In this document: positions 16,882 to 25,441 of the stretch, one piece after another
Layout: each line of letters starts with the position of its first letter
Numbering within the stretch: the first letter of the stretch is position 1
Assembly: GCF_022811925.1 (NCBI RefSeq)
Contig: NZ_CP065511.1
Coordinates: 1,543,501-1,607,500, forward strand
DNA length: 64,000 nt
DNA from: Cytobacillus oceanisediminis
Lineage (GTDB): Bacteria > Bacillota > Bacilli > Bacillales > Cytobacillaceae
Reading direction: 5' to 3'
Position numbers and translations under genes: made by a program
The notes under the pieces: generated by a model
Told to the model about the DNA's origin: nothing
The model's input: only the letters and a program-made list of their open reading frames with translations
Databases searched by the model: none

Positions 16882-17003
16882 CAATAGAACTGCTGGAATA
16901 GGCTAATAACTTTTAATTAATGATTGTCCCACCAAAATAGTTCTAATTACAGATTTTTATACTAAACTAAATATAGAAAGGTTGTACCATAAGGGGGGAT
17001 CAG

Positions 17004-18296
17004 ATGGCGCGGAAATTAGGCTTTTACGGGGCGCTGGCCTTTTTCGTATACGGTTTATTTTTTTATTGGTATTTATTCTATTTTGCTGACAGCAGTCTGC
17101 CGTTTGAGTATGAAGGCTCACGTGCAGATCCGGAAACTTTCCTGAACGGCAGGGAACTGATGCTCAGTGAGGAATATTCTAAAATAAGAAACCTGCTGTT
17201 TTTTATTTCTACACCTTTTGAATGGATTTTCTATTTATTCATTCTTTTATTTGGTTTATCGAAGGCTTTTAAGAAGTGGGCTGAGCAGACTGCGCCTTAT
17301 AAATTCCTGCAAACGGCGATCTATTTGATTTGGCTTTCTTTTTTCGCGTTTATGGCCACGATGCCATTAAGCTATATCAGCTTTTCACTTTCAAAAACGT
17401 ATAATATCTCAACTCAGAGCTTCAGCGGATGGATGAAGGATGAGCTCATTGATTTTTGGGTTAATTATGGAATGATGGTTCTAATTGTGTCTGTACTGTA
17501 CTGGCTGATTAATAAGAGCAGGAAGAGATGGTGGCTTTATGCCTGGCTATTGTCTGTTCCATTTACCTTATTTATGATGTTCCTGCAGCCGGTTGTCATT
17601 GACCCTCTGTATAATGATTTCTATCCTTTGAAAAACAAGGAACTTGAAACAAAAATTCTTGATTTGGCCAGTCAGGCTAAAATACCGGCGGAACATGTCT
17701 TTGAAGTCGATATGGCAGAGAAAACAAATGCGCTGAATGCATATGTGACAGGTATCGGATCAAATTCAAGAATTGTTCTATGGGATACAACACTGAATAA
17801 ATTAACTGAAGATCAGATCCTTTTTATTATGGCACATGAAATGGCCCACTACGTGGAAAAGCATATATACATCGGAATTGGCGGTTACTTGCTGCTTTCC
17901 CTGCTGGGACTTTATTTGACAGCCAAATTAATGGAGAAAGCAGTCGATAAATGGGGAAGGGCGCTAAAAATTCCTGCGGTAAATGATATTCGGTCCCTGC
18001 CGCTGTTTTTGATGATTCTTTCGATGCTGCTCTTTATTTCAAGCCCTTTATCCAATCTTGTTTCACGGTATCAGGAAACAAGGGCAGACCATTATGCCAT
18101 CGAAATGACGAAGGACTCAAAAGCAGCAATAGGAACATTTCAGGAGCTGACACGTGCCGGTTTAAGCCAGGTTAATCCGCCGCTTCTCGTAAAAATATTC
18201 CGGTATGGACATCCAACCATGCTGGAGCGTATTTCCATGCTTGAAGAATTTGAAGTGGAACAGAGGCAAAAAGAACGGGAGCAGGCGGCAGACTGA
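17004..18296 (+). CDS. yhfN: M48 (Ste24-like) membrane metalloprotease YhfN
   Basis: A 430-residue membrane protein with the CAAX-protease 1 N-terminal region and M48 zinc protease domain. The zinc motif is H278-E279-x-x-H282 in FIMAHEMAHY, and the third ligand is probably E358 in YQETRADHYA. Several membrane segments lie in residues 1-200 and another pair around 290-350. The length fits B. subtilis YhfN, which lies in the same part of that genome. Bacterial members act in membrane protein quality control; the substrate is unknown here. The ATG follows AAGGGGGG. Confidence 0.88.
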   Translation: MARKLGFYGALAFFVYGLFFYWYLFYFADSSLPFEYEGSRADPETFLNGRELMLSEEYSKIRNLLFFISTPFEWIFYLFILLFGLSKAFKKWAEQTAPYKFLQTAIYLIWLSFFAFMATMPLSYISFSLSKTYNISTQSFSGWMKDELIDFWVNYGMMVLIVSVLYWLINKSRKRWWLYAWLLSVPFTLFMMFLQPVVIDPLYNDFYPLKNKELETKILDLASQAKIPAEHVFEVDMAEKTNALNAYVTGIGSNSRIVLWDTTLNKLTEDQILFIMAHEMAHYVEKHIYIGIGGYLLLSLLGLYLTAKLMEKAVDKWGRALKIPAVNDIRSLPLFLMILSMLLFISSPLSNLVSRYQETRADHYAIEMTKDSKAAIGTFQELTRAGLSQVNPPLLVKIFRYGHPTMLERISMLEEFEVEQRQKEREQAAD

Positions 18297-18315
18297 TTTG
18301 ACAATAATATGAGAG

Positions 18316-18343
18316 AAAAGCAGGCCATGTGGCTTGCTTTTTT
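18316..18343. terminator. Bidirectional terminator between yhfN and the S51 gene
   Basis: AAAAGCAGGCCA and TGGCTTGCTTTT form a 12-bp stem with one G-T pair, followed by TT on the plus strand. It lies between two convergent genes. Confidence 0.72.
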
Positions 18344-18986
18344 ACGTTTCATTCTTATAAATATGTATGCGGCCTTCAATATCAGTCTGTATTTCATTAT
18401 AAAAATAAATGCCTGCATCATCATCAATTCCATAACCAGTCGTGACATTGGTTTTCCCGGCTGCCTTCTTTAAATTTTCCCCTCCATTCCATTTAGTGAA
18501 ATGGACACTTATGACACAATCCCTGATTAACCCGATGCCATTCAGAAAGAGATGCTGTTTTCCGGGTGTATCAATAGGGGGAATTATGCAATGCTCTGGG
18601 ATGATTAGGGCACCTGCCGAAAAGCCTGCTACAGGAATACCGTTCATGTACATTTTGCCAATGTATTCTCCCACTTCAGTATCCACAATAAAACTTCTGT
18701 ATTTTTCCGTTTCACCGCCTCCAATGATGATGCCGGAACAGGACGCCAATTCTTGAAGAAAAGATTCTGATGGTGCAGGGGAAAGCGGCAGATAACAGAA
18801 ATTCCTTGCGCCATTTTGAGTTAAGCCAGCAGTATACTTATTCATATAGCCTTCCCAGCCTTCCCTTTCCAAAAAGAGGATAGCTATTTTGCCAGCCGCT
18901 CCGGAAGCCAGCTCTGTAAACTTTTTTCCAAGCCTTTGCCCGAATGGAGGGCTTCCGCCCATTAAAAATAAATGCCTGCTTTCCAT
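18342..18986 (-). CDS. Peptidase S51-like (dipeptidase E/cyanophycinase fold) protein
   Basis: A 214-residue protein of the class I glutamine amidotransferase-like fold, peptidase S51 branch. The nucleophile elbow GFSAGA places Ser123, and IISGGGET-like sequence (GIIIGGGETEKY, about residue 85) and VISVHFTKW (about 160, candidate histidine) fit the family. Relatives cleave aspartyl dipeptides or cyanophycin; the substrate here cannot be read. The ATG follows GCAGGAGAAA. It is transcribed alone, toward yhfN. Confidence 0.78.
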   Translation of the reverse strand: MESRHLFLMGGSPPFGQRLGKKFTELASGAAGKIAILFLEREGWEGYMNKYTAGLTQNGARNFCYLPLSPAPSESFLQELASCSGIIIGGGETEKYRSFIVDTEVGEYIGKMYMNGIPVAGFSAGALIIPEHCIIPPIDTPGKQHLFLNGIGLIRDCVISVHFTKWNGGENLKKAAGKTNVTTGYGIDDDAGIYFYNEIQTDIEGRIHIYKNET

Positions 18987-19000
18987 TAATTTTCTCCTGC

Positions 19001-19036
19001 CTTATTAAAAATAAAATACCCCGCTGATTGGCGGGG
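19001..19036 (-). terminator. Terminator after yhzC
   Basis: Read on the minus strand, CCCCGC, a 6-nt loop and GCGGGG are followed by TATTTTATTTTT. It lies just after the yhzC stop. Confidence 0.78.
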
Positions 19037-19049
19037 GCAAACTAGTATA

Positions 19050-19286
19050 CTAAGTGCCAAAACGTTTGGAAAGTTCTTTGTACTGCTTCGATAAATGCAT
19101 AAATGACGGTTTATTTCCTTCATCAATTGCTGCGTCTATTTTTTTCATCAGCTTTTCTTTTTCTGTATTCAGCAGAATCTCGGAAACAAGCATATCAATA
19201 TAAAGGTCAAGAACAAAAGAATCCTTATGATTTTTCCGCTTCATCCCACTGGTTTTCATTAATTCGGTGTATGATTTTTCCTTCAT
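19050..19286 (-). CDS. yhzC: IDEAL-domain small protein (YhzC-like)
   Basis: A 78-residue protein. The C-terminal half, SEILLNTEKEKLMKKIDAA then DEGNKPSFMHLSKQYKEL, is the IDEAL domain, named for the sequence around I-D-x-A-L. I take the ATG at 19286, preceded by AGGGGTGA, over a longer frame without a good site. It is divergent from comK, which is also the arrangement of yhzC and comK in B. subtilis. The function is unknown; IDEAL proteins are thought to bind other proteins. Confidence 0.78.
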   Translation of the reverse strand: MKEKSYTELMKTSGMKRKNHKDSFVLDLYIDMLVSEILLNTEKEKLMKKIDAAIDEGNKPSFMHLSKQYKELSKRFGT

Positions 19287-19485
19287 GGAAATCACCCCTG
19301 AGCTTTTTAATATTATATGGAATTGCCTCTGAATATTCAACTGAGTTTTTTAAATTTTTAGAAAATATTTTCAGAATGTCGAAATTGTGAACAATTTAAA
19401 AACTATTGAATAAATTAGTAATTTTTAGATAAATTGGTGTTAATATGGAAAAGCAAGAGCGAAATAGAAAAGGAGATGAAAACAT

Positions 19486-20040
19486 ATGAACCATAAAACC
19501 CAAATGATCGAAGAGTATGAAGTCAATCCAAATACAATGATTATCAAACCCCTTTCTTATGGGCTAAAAGTTTATTCGCAAATCTGGGAGCTTGATGATG
19601 AGGTGACTTCCCCTTTTAAGCCGGTCGATATAATTAAAAGCAGCTGCAGATATTTTGGATCAAGCTATGAAGGCAGAAAAGAGGGTACACGCCAATTAAC
19701 CGGCATTACCCATAAAGCTCCGATAACGATCGACCCCACAAATTTCATTTATTTTTTCCCGACGGCCTCTCCAAACAATCCTGAATGCATCTGGATTGCA
19801 TTGGATCACATCAATTATTTCAAGCGAGCGGAAAACGCACATACTCAAGTGGTTTTCAAGAATAAGCAAAGCTTCATCATTCCAGTATCTTATACTACTC
19901 TTAATAATCAGGTGCTCAGAACAGCTTTACTAAAAACGACATTGATAAGAAGGATAGAAGATTCAGAGAGAAAAGCACTGTACTTTGTGAATGGTTCCAA
20001 AATAATGAATGCTTCGGAGAGAACTGGAGCCTACCAATAG
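19486..20040 (+). CDS. comK: Competence transcription factor ComK
   Basis: ComK is the master activator of DNA-uptake genes and binds AT-rich boxes in the DNA minor groove. The 184-residue protein has the family core SSCRYFGSSYEGRKEGT (about residues 52-68), HKAPITIDPTNFIYFFPT and VSYTTLNNQVLRTALL. B. subtilis ComK is 192 residues, and the difference is at the C-terminus, the part linked to MecA-ClpC degradation. The ATG follows AAAAGGAGA. The upstream region is very AT-rich, with possible ComK boxes (AAAT-N5-ATTT near 19415) that could give auto-activation. Confidence 0.93.
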   Translation: MNHKTQMIEEYEVNPNTMIIKPLSYGLKVYSQIWELDDEVTSPFKPVDIIKSSCRYFGSSYEGRKEGTRQLTGITHKAPITIDPTNFIYFFPTASPNNPECIWIALDHINYFKRAENAHTQVVFKNKQSFIIPVSYTTLNNQVLRTALLKTTLIRRIEDSERKALYFVNGSKIMNASERTGAYQ

Positions 20041-20059
20041 AGAAGGGAAAGGATAACTA

Positions 20060-20092
20060 AGAAGCATGCGGAATTTCATGCTTCTGTTTTCC
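20060..20092 (+). terminator. Terminator after comK
   Basis: AGAAGCATG and CATGCTTCT form a perfect 9-bp stem with an 8-nt loop, followed by GTTTTCC. Confidence 0.75.
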
Positions 20093-20138
20093 GTGTGTAT
20101 ATTACCTTATTAGCTGCAGGCTTTTCTTATTACAAATA

Positions 20139-20528
20139 TTAATTTGCCTTCAGATTTTTTCCTGGCCCAGGCATAGGTTTTTTAATAAGATAATATGTCA
20201 TCAGCTCCTGGACTTTATTGCGGATGCGGGGGTTAAAGTAATTATGGTGCTCCTCATATCCTTTGTAAAGGAACATAAACATAGTAAATGCCTCATCTCT
20301 CTTTATTTCCTGTACCTTTAGCTGGTGTTTATTCATATAGCGTTTTACCTCAGAGAGTTCACTTTGAATGACCTTCATTGTTTCTTCTACCAAATCAAGA
20401 TAAGGCTGTTTTAGTTTAAACGGGCTTTTATTAATGACGATGGAGTCCCGATTTAAAATGGTTAGCACCATTGGCAAATAAATAGCCTGCTCCATGATAT
20501 TACGGTCTTCCTCAGGAATTCTGGTCAT
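20139..20528 (-). CDS. yhjD: YhjD-family protein of unknown function
   Basis: A 129-residue soluble, charged protein starting MTRIPEEDRNIMEQAIYLP. I recognise the pattern, especially GYEEHHNYFNPRIRNKVQELM near the end, as B. subtilis YhjD (about 120 residues). No catalytic motif or membrane segment is visible. It lies between comK and an S9 peptidase and is transcribed toward comK. B. subtilis yhjD lies next to yhjE and sipV, which are also near here (24.1 and 24.7 kb), so synteny supports the name. The function is not known to me. Confidence 0.72.
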   Translation of the reverse strand: MTRIPEEDRNIMEQAIYLPMVLTILNRDSIVINKSPFKLKQPYLDLVEETMKVIQSELSEVKRYMNKHQLKVQEIKRDEAFTMFMFLYKGYEEHHNYFNPRIRNKVQELMTYYLIKKPMPGPGKNLKAN

Positions 20529-20760
20529 ATTTTTTCTGCTCCCTTAATCAATAGTATCCTGTTAGTGTTACAGAACAAATGTTCTCATTCAATTTTACAA
20601 AGGAATGTTTTTTCTTGCAAGAGCCTATATTTGTCGAAACGCTGTTATTCTTCATCATTTCCAATAATTAAAAAAAGTTTCAGCCAGCAGCTTATTGAGA
20701 AGGGATTTTATTTCTGATGTCGAAATAAGTAGAACAGCACAGTTAGGAAGGATGGAATCA

Positions 20761-22746
20761 ATGACGCAAAAAAGAACAATTAAACCGGAAGACCTTTATC
20801 AGTTAAAATCTGTAGCTGATCCGCAGCTATCCTTGAATGGAAATGACTTAGCTTTTGTTGAGACCAGAATGCTTGATGAGGAAAATACATATAGTTCAAA
20901 TATTTTTTACTTAAATACCATTGGAAGCAATATGCCGGTTCAGTGGACTTACGGCAAGCACCGTAATCATTCACCCCGCTGGTCTCCTGATGGGGAGTCA
21001 ATCGCATTTGTATCCGACAGAGATGGAAAATCACAGATTTATGTGATGAGCAAAGCAGGCGGAGAAGCCAGACAGCTGACACACTGTGCAAATGGCGCTT
21101 CAAATCCTGTTTGGTCACCTGATGGGAAGAAGATTGTTTTCAATCTTTCAATAAAACCTGGTGAAGATGCAGAAACAAAGGAAAATCAGGAAAAACAGGC
21201 AGACAAGCCCGTTCCGCTTGAAATTGAAAAAATGAAGCATAAATCAGACGCCCAGGGTTTTTGGAGCGGAAGGTACAGCCAGGTTGCATTAATAGATATT
21301 GAAACTGGCGGGATGGAGCAGCTGACATCCGGAGAACATGACTACCAATTGCAGGACTGGTCACCTGATGGAAAATGGATTGCTGTTACGGCAGATTTAA
21401 GTGAAGACAAAGATTTCTCTTTTCTAAGCGATGTGTATATCATCCATCCTGAAACAAAAGACATGAAAAGGATCACAAATGGAAAAGGTTATTTTGGAAG
21501 CGCCACATGGTCGCCGGATGGAAAATACATAGGATTGTTCGGGCATGAAAGGGAATACGAAAATGCTACGCATACAAAGGTCTGGGTGTATAATCTCGAA
21601 TTTGGAAATCTGCAGTGCCTGACTGCAGAATCAGATATATTGGCTGGTGATTATGCCATCGGAGATTTCCAGCAGGGTGCAGTAACGCCGGGAATTCTTT
21701 GGGCAGAGGACAGCAGAAGCTTTTATTTCCTGGCAACTGATCATGGCAATACAGTTGTTTATTATGGCTCTTTAGATGGGGAATTATATCCTGCACTGCT
21801 GGATCAGCAGCATGTATATGGATTGACAACAGGAGGAAGTATCAATAAAGCTGTTGTAGCCATTAGCAAGCCGTCATATCCAGGGGATTTATTTTTGCTT
21901 GATGTCCCATCAGGGGAATTAAAACAGCTCACAAAAGTGAATGAAGAGTTCCTGAACGGAGTTGAACTGGCAGATGCGGAGCCAATTCAGTTTAAATCTT
22001 CGGATAATTGGGACCTGCATGGCTGGATCATGAAACCAATCCATCTGAAAGAGGGCGAAAAAGCACCGCTTGTGGTCGAAATCCATGGCGGGCCTCATGC
22101 CATGTATGCCAATTCTTATTTCCACGAATTTCAATGTCTCGCAGCAAAAGGCTATGCGGTCTTATTTATCAATCCACGGGGAAGCCATGGATATGGCCAG
22201 CATTTTGTAGACGCTGTAAGAGGAGATTACGGGCGCAAGGATTATGAAGATATTATGGATGCAGTCGATTACGCGCTGGAAAACTTCGATTTTATCGATA
22301 AAGACCGGCTTGGCGTAACGGGAGGAAGCTATGGCGGCTTTATGACCAACTGGATTATTGGACACACCAGCCGCTTTAAGGCAGCAGTCACTCAGCGCTC
22401 CATCTCCAACTGGATCAGCTTTTATGGTGTAAGTGATATCGGCTACTATTTTACTGATTGGCAAATCAAGAGTGATTTGAATGATATAGAAAAGCTTTGG
22501 AAACATTCGCCGCTTGCTTATGTGAATGATATGAATACACCCCTGCTGATTCTGCACAGCGAAAAAGATTATCGCTGTCCAATTGAGCAGGCAGAGCAAT
22601 TATTCATTGCCTTAAAGCATCGGAAGAAAACAGCAAAATTTGTGCGGTTCCCTGAAGCCAACCATGAGCTTTCCAGAAGCGGAAAACCGAATTTAAGAAT
22701 CAGCCGCCTTAACTACATTGCCGGCTGGTTTGATGAATATCTCTAA
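20761..22746 (+). CDS. S9-family prolyl oligopeptidase-like peptidase (YuxL-like)
   Basis: A 661-residue two-domain peptidase. Residues 1-400 form a beta-propeller with repeated W-S-P-D-G blades (PRWSPDGESIAFVSDRDG, PVWSPDGKKIVF, DWSPDGKWIAVTAD, TWSPDGKYIGLFG). The C-terminal alpha/beta-hydrolase domain has Ser523 in TGGSYGGF, Asp603 in LHSEKDYRC and His635 in EANHELSRSG. The ATG at 20761 lies 9 bp after AGGAAGG; an in-frame ATG at 20752 is less well placed. Relatives are acylaminoacyl peptidases. No signal peptide is seen, so it is probably cytoplasmic. It stands alone with a terminator. Confidence 0.9.
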   Translation: MTQKRTIKPEDLYQLKSVADPQLSLNGNDLAFVETRMLDEENTYSSNIFYLNTIGSNMPVQWTYGKHRNHSPRWSPDGESIAFVSDRDGKSQIYVMSKAGGEARQLTHCANGASNPVWSPDGKKIVFNLSIKPGEDAETKENQEKQADKPVPLEIEKMKHKSDAQGFWSGRYSQVALIDIETGGMEQLTSGEHDYQLQDWSPDGKWIAVTADLSEDKDFSFLSDVYIIHPETKDMKRITNGKGYFGSATWSPDGKYIGLFGHEREYENATHTKVWVYNLEFGNLQCLTAESDILAGDYAIGDFQQGAVTPGILWAEDSRSFYFLATDHGNTVVYYGSLDGELYPALLDQQHVYGLTTGGSINKAVVAISKPSYPGDLFLLDVPSGELKQLTKVNEEFLNGVELADAEPIQFKSSDNWDLHGWIMKPIHLKEGEKAPLVVEIHGGPHAMYANSYFHEFQCLAAKGYAVLFINPRGSHGYGQHFVDAVRGDYGRKDYEDIMDAVDYALENFDFIDKDRLGVTGGSYGGFMTNWIIGHTSRFKAAVTQRSISNWISFYGVSDIGYYFTDWQIKSDLNDIEKLWKHSPLAYVNDMNTPLLILHSEKDYRCPIEQAEQLFIALKHRKKTAKFVRFPEANHELSRSGKPNLRISRLNYIAGWFDEYL

Positions 22747-22752
22747 ACAGTT

Positions 22753-22781
22753 ACCGCAGGCCTTCGGGTTTGCGGTTTTTT
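22753..22781 (+). terminator. Terminator after the S9 peptidase
   Basis: ACCGCAGGCC, TTCG tetraloop and GGTTTGCGGT form a 10-bp stem followed by TTTTTG. Confidence 0.85.
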
Positions 22782-22902
22782 GAATAAAGCTGTAAAGTAA
22801 CATCAAAATCGCCGATATATCAATGAAATCAGTTTTCATATTAGCGTAAAGAAACTATTTAAAATAAATTGCAACGAAACCAATTCATCTGCAAAGTATA
22901 AG

Positions 22903-22984
22903 GGTATACAGGATATACCAGCAGTGATATCGAAACTTTTTTATGGAAACCGCAGTCGAATATAGGTGAAGGTATTTCCATACC
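22903..22984. promoter_or_regulatory. Two GGTAT/ATACC palindromes upstream of the LCP gene
   Basis: GGTATA-N5-TATACC lies at 22903-22919 and GGTAT-N4-ATACC at 22971-22984. Both sit in the 280-bp gap before the LCP start at 23029. A longer pairing, TATGGAAA (22942-22949) with TTTCCATA (22975-22982), overlaps the second. Their role is unknown. Confidence 0.35.
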
Positions 22985-23028
22985 CGCGGCCGAATTATAA
23001 TTTAACTGTAAAGAAAGGACTTATTTTT

Positions 23029-23958
23029 ATGAGATCAGATAGATATGAAAAGAAAAAAAAGAAAAGTAAATGGAAATCCGTCCTCTTAGTCCTGTTTCTC
23101 CTGATTGCAGGAACTCTTGGCTATTCGTATTTTCAGTTCAAGCAAGGTGTTTCCCAGACAGAGGGAGAGGCAAATATACAGACAGAAGAGTTTGAATTTA
23201 ACGGTGAAAAAGATAAATATGGAGGAACGAATATCCTGATCCTTGGAAGTGACGCAAGGGGAAAAGAGAAATCTAGGGCAGATACCATTATGGTTGCCCA
23301 GTATCATCCTGAAAAGGGAACTTATAAACTTATTTCTTTTATGAGAGATATGTACGTTGACATACCGGGCCATGGGCAAAACAGAATAAATTCAGCTCTT
23401 GCTTATGGCGGTCCTGAATTATTAAGGCAGACGCTCAAGGAAAACTTTGATATAGATATAAAATATTACTCTATTGTTGACTTTGAAGGCTTTGTCCATT
23501 TAATTGATGAAGCTTTTCCAAGAGGGGTAGAAATTGATGTGGAAAAAAGAATGTCTGCCAATATCGGCGTTACTCTGGAACCGGGTCTGCAGCGTCTTGA
23601 TGGTGAGCATCTCCTTGGGTATGTCAGGTTCAGGCAGGATGCCGTAGGGGATTTTGGAAGAGTAGAACGCCAGCAGAAGGTAATGAAAGAAGTAGCAAGC
23701 CAGTTTACAAGCCTTCAGACCATTACAAAGCTTCCAAAACTCATCGGGGTGGTAACTCCTTTTGTAAATACCAATATGAATACGGGCGATATTCTGTATA
23801 TTGGGAAAGATTTCTTATCTGAGGATAACAGGAATGTAGAGACTCTTCGTGTTCCTGTTGATGGAACATTTGAAAACCAGAGAATTAATGGTGCTGCTGT
23901 TTTAGGCATAGATAAAGAGGCGAACAAAGCGGCAATCCATGAGTTTCTTTCGAAATAA
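23029..23958 (+). CDS. LytR-CpsA-Psr (LCP) family cell-wall glycopolymer transferase
   Basis: LCP proteins move teichoic acid or capsule polymers from lipid carrier to peptidoglycan on the outer face of the membrane. The 309-residue protein has a lysine-rich cytoplasmic start, one membrane segment (about 17-35) and an outer LCP domain: NILILGSDAR with arginine, SRADTIMV, SFMRDMYVDIPGHGQNRINSALAYGG and GYVRFRQDAVGDFGRVERQQ, which hold the conserved Arg/Asp residues. The ATG at 23029 follows AAGAAAGG; the frame extends upstream but without a better site. It resembles TagT/TagU/TagV, but I cannot assign which. Confidence 0.9.
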   Translation: MRSDRYEKKKKKSKWKSVLLVLFLLIAGTLGYSYFQFKQGVSQTEGEANIQTEEFEFNGEKDKYGGTNILILGSDARGKEKSRADTIMVAQYHPEKGTYKLISFMRDMYVDIPGHGQNRINSALAYGGPELLRQTLKENFDIDIKYYSIVDFEGFVHLIDEAFPRGVEIDVEKRMSANIGVTLEPGLQRLDGEHLLGYVRFRQDAVGDFGRVERQQKVMKEVASQFTSLQTITKLPKLIGVVTPFVNTNMNTGDILYIGKDFLSEDNRNVETLRVPVDGTFENQRINGAAVLGIDKEANKAAIHEFLSK

Positions 23959-23997
23959 AAGTTAGAAACACTGTTTTTGGCGGATTAGGTGTACAAT

Positions 23998-24036
23998 AAA
24001 AGGGGAAGTGGTAAAACTAGGGTAAACTTCCCTTTA
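23998..24036 (+). terminator. Stem-loop between LCP gene and yhjE
   Basis: AAAGGGGAAG and CTTCCCTTT can pair with one bulged G around an 18-20-nt loop. The T-tail is weak, so it may be an attenuator between the two genes. Confidence 0.45.
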
Positions 24037-24088
24037 ATGATAATCGAACGAATAGGACTTTGCTGCATATTGGACAAGGAGATACTAA

Positions 24089-24712
24089 ATGGATTTTGAA
24101 CTGTTCAAAGATTGGTTTACATTGGATCATATAATGGATTTAATCCGGGAATATCGTTCATTTGGGCCCCTTCCCGGTATTCTGCTTCCAATGCTAGAAG
24201 CATTTTTGCCTTTTCTGCCCCTGGTTTTGTTTGTAATGGCAAATGCGAGTGCATTTGGTCTCTGGCTGGGTTTTTTATACTCCTGGCTCGGCGCGGTGGC
24301 AGGAGCGCTGCTCGTTTTCCTGCTGGTCAGGAAATATGGCCAGAAACGAATACTCCGTTTTTTGAAGAAGCATAAGCAGGTACAGAAACTTATGAAATGG
24401 GTGGAAAAGCATGGGTTTGGGCCATTGTTCATCCTGCTCTGTTTTCCGTTTACTCCTTCGGCAGTTGTAAATATTGTCGCCGGGCTTTCAAATATCAGCA
24501 TTGCTCAATATATGCTGGCAGTTCTGACTGGCAAAATAGTAATGATTTTTACAATAAGCTTTGTCGGATATGATATCAAATCATTAATAACACAGCCAAT
24601 TCGGACAGCCATTGTTGCATTGGTCATTTTCATTCTTTGGTATGTCGGCAAAATCATTGAAATAAAGATGAATATGAGCGTAGAAAAAGACCGCGGGAAT
24701 AAAAAGCATTGA
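24089..24712 (+). CDS. yhjE: TVP38/TMEM64 (DedA-like) membrane protein YhjE
   Basis: A 207-residue membrane protein of the SNARE-associated/VTT family. There are hydrophobic segments near residues 30-60, 65-85, 115-150 and 165-190. The family signature is in GVLLPMLEAFLPFLPLVLFV-like sequence near 30 and FCFPFTPSAVVNIVAGLS near 120. Members act as lipid scramblases or carriers. It lies directly before sipV, as in B. subtilis. The ATG follows CAAGGAGA. Confidence 0.86.
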   Translation: MDFELFKDWFTLDHIMDLIREYRSFGPLPGILLPMLEAFLPFLPLVLFVMANASAFGLWLGFLYSWLGAVAGALLVFLLVRKYGQKRILRFLKKHKQVQKLMKWVEKHGFGPLFILLCFPFTPSAVVNIVAGLSNISIAQYMLAVLTGKIVMIFTISFVGYDIKSLITQPIRTAIVALVIFILWYVGKIIEIKMNMSVEKDRGNKKH

Positions 24713-24736
24713 ATGCAGTACTGGGGGAGATGGAAT

Positions 24737-25291
24737 GTGAAGGAAGGCTTGAGAAAAGAAGGAGCGGAATGGCTGAAGGCTTTTGCAATTGGCATCATCA
24801 TCTTTGCTTTTATACGGACTTTTTTCTTCTCCAATTATGTTGTGGAAGGTGAATCCATGATGCCCACCCTTCAGGATGGAAATAAGCTGATTGTCAATAA
24901 AATCGGCTATCAGGTCAGCGATTTAGAGCGCTTTGACGTAATTGTTTTTCATCATAATGATGAAGAGGATTTTGTAAAAAGAATAATAGGGATGCCAGGG
25001 GATGAAATCGAATACCGCAATGATGAATTATTTATAAATGGCAAAAAAGTGGATGAACCTTACTTGGAGAAGTACCGGAAAGAAACATTAGGAGGCAAAC
25101 TGACAGGTGATTTTACACTCCTGGAGATGACGGGCACAGAAACGGTTCCGGACGGAAAACTTTTTGTTATGGGAGATAATCGCCACGGAAGCTGGGACAG
25201 CCGGCATTTTGGATTTATTTCAGCCGGCCAGGTTGTAGGAAAAGTAAACCTGCGCTATTGGCCGCTTGATGAAATGGATGCGTCATTCTAA
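24737..25291 (+). CDS. sipV: Type I signal peptidase SipV
   Basis: A membrane-anchored serine protease that cuts signal peptides from exported proteins. It has 184 residues if started at the GTG at 24737, which follows GGGGGAG at a good distance; a longer frame opens at 24713. One membrane segment lies at about 13-31. The Ser/Lys pair is Ser40 in VEGESMMPTL and Lys81 in DFVKRIIGMPGDE, and MGDNRHGSWDSRHFG is the C-terminal signature. This is a single-membrane-span, Gram-positive form. The gene is 24 bp after yhjE. Confidence 0.92.
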   Translation: MKEGLRKEGAEWLKAFAIGIIIFAFIRTFFFSNYVVEGESMMPTLQDGNKLIVNKIGYQVSDLERFDVIVFHHNDEEDFVKRIIGMPGDEIEYRNDELFINGKKVDEPYLEKYRKETLGGKLTGDFTLLEMTGTETVPDGKLFVMGDNRHGSWDSRHFGFISAGQVVGKVNLRYWPLDEMDASF

Positions 25292-25308
25292 ACAAACTTA
25301 TTTTGCGA

Positions 25309-25349
25309 AAAAGGGACTCGATAATATCAATTATTCGAGTCCCTTTTAT
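25309..25349 (+). terminator. Terminator after sipV
   Basis: AAAAGGGACTCG pairs with CGAGTCCCTTTT, with a slightly imperfect ATAAT/ATTAT extension, followed by ATT. Confidence 0.78.
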
Positions 25350-25353
25350 TTAA

Positions 25354-25422
25354 ACTGTCTAGCGCAAGCGTCTTGCCCCCTCCTAGAGGTGTCGGGGGGT
25401 GGGCAAGACGCTTGCGCTTTTC
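25354..25422. repeat. Dispersed intergenic repeat, copy 2 (hairpin form)
   Basis: After AACTGTCTAG the element forms a perfect 18-bp stem (AGCGCAAGCGTCTTGCCC at 25361-25378 with its complement at 25401-25418) around a 22-nt loop holding CTCCTAGAGG, ending TTTTC. Its edges match the copies near 7.5, 41.7 and 48.0 kb. It lies between convergent sipV and the zinc-ribbon gene. Confidence 0.75.
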
Positions 25423-25441
25423 AAATTGCAGGCAAGACATC

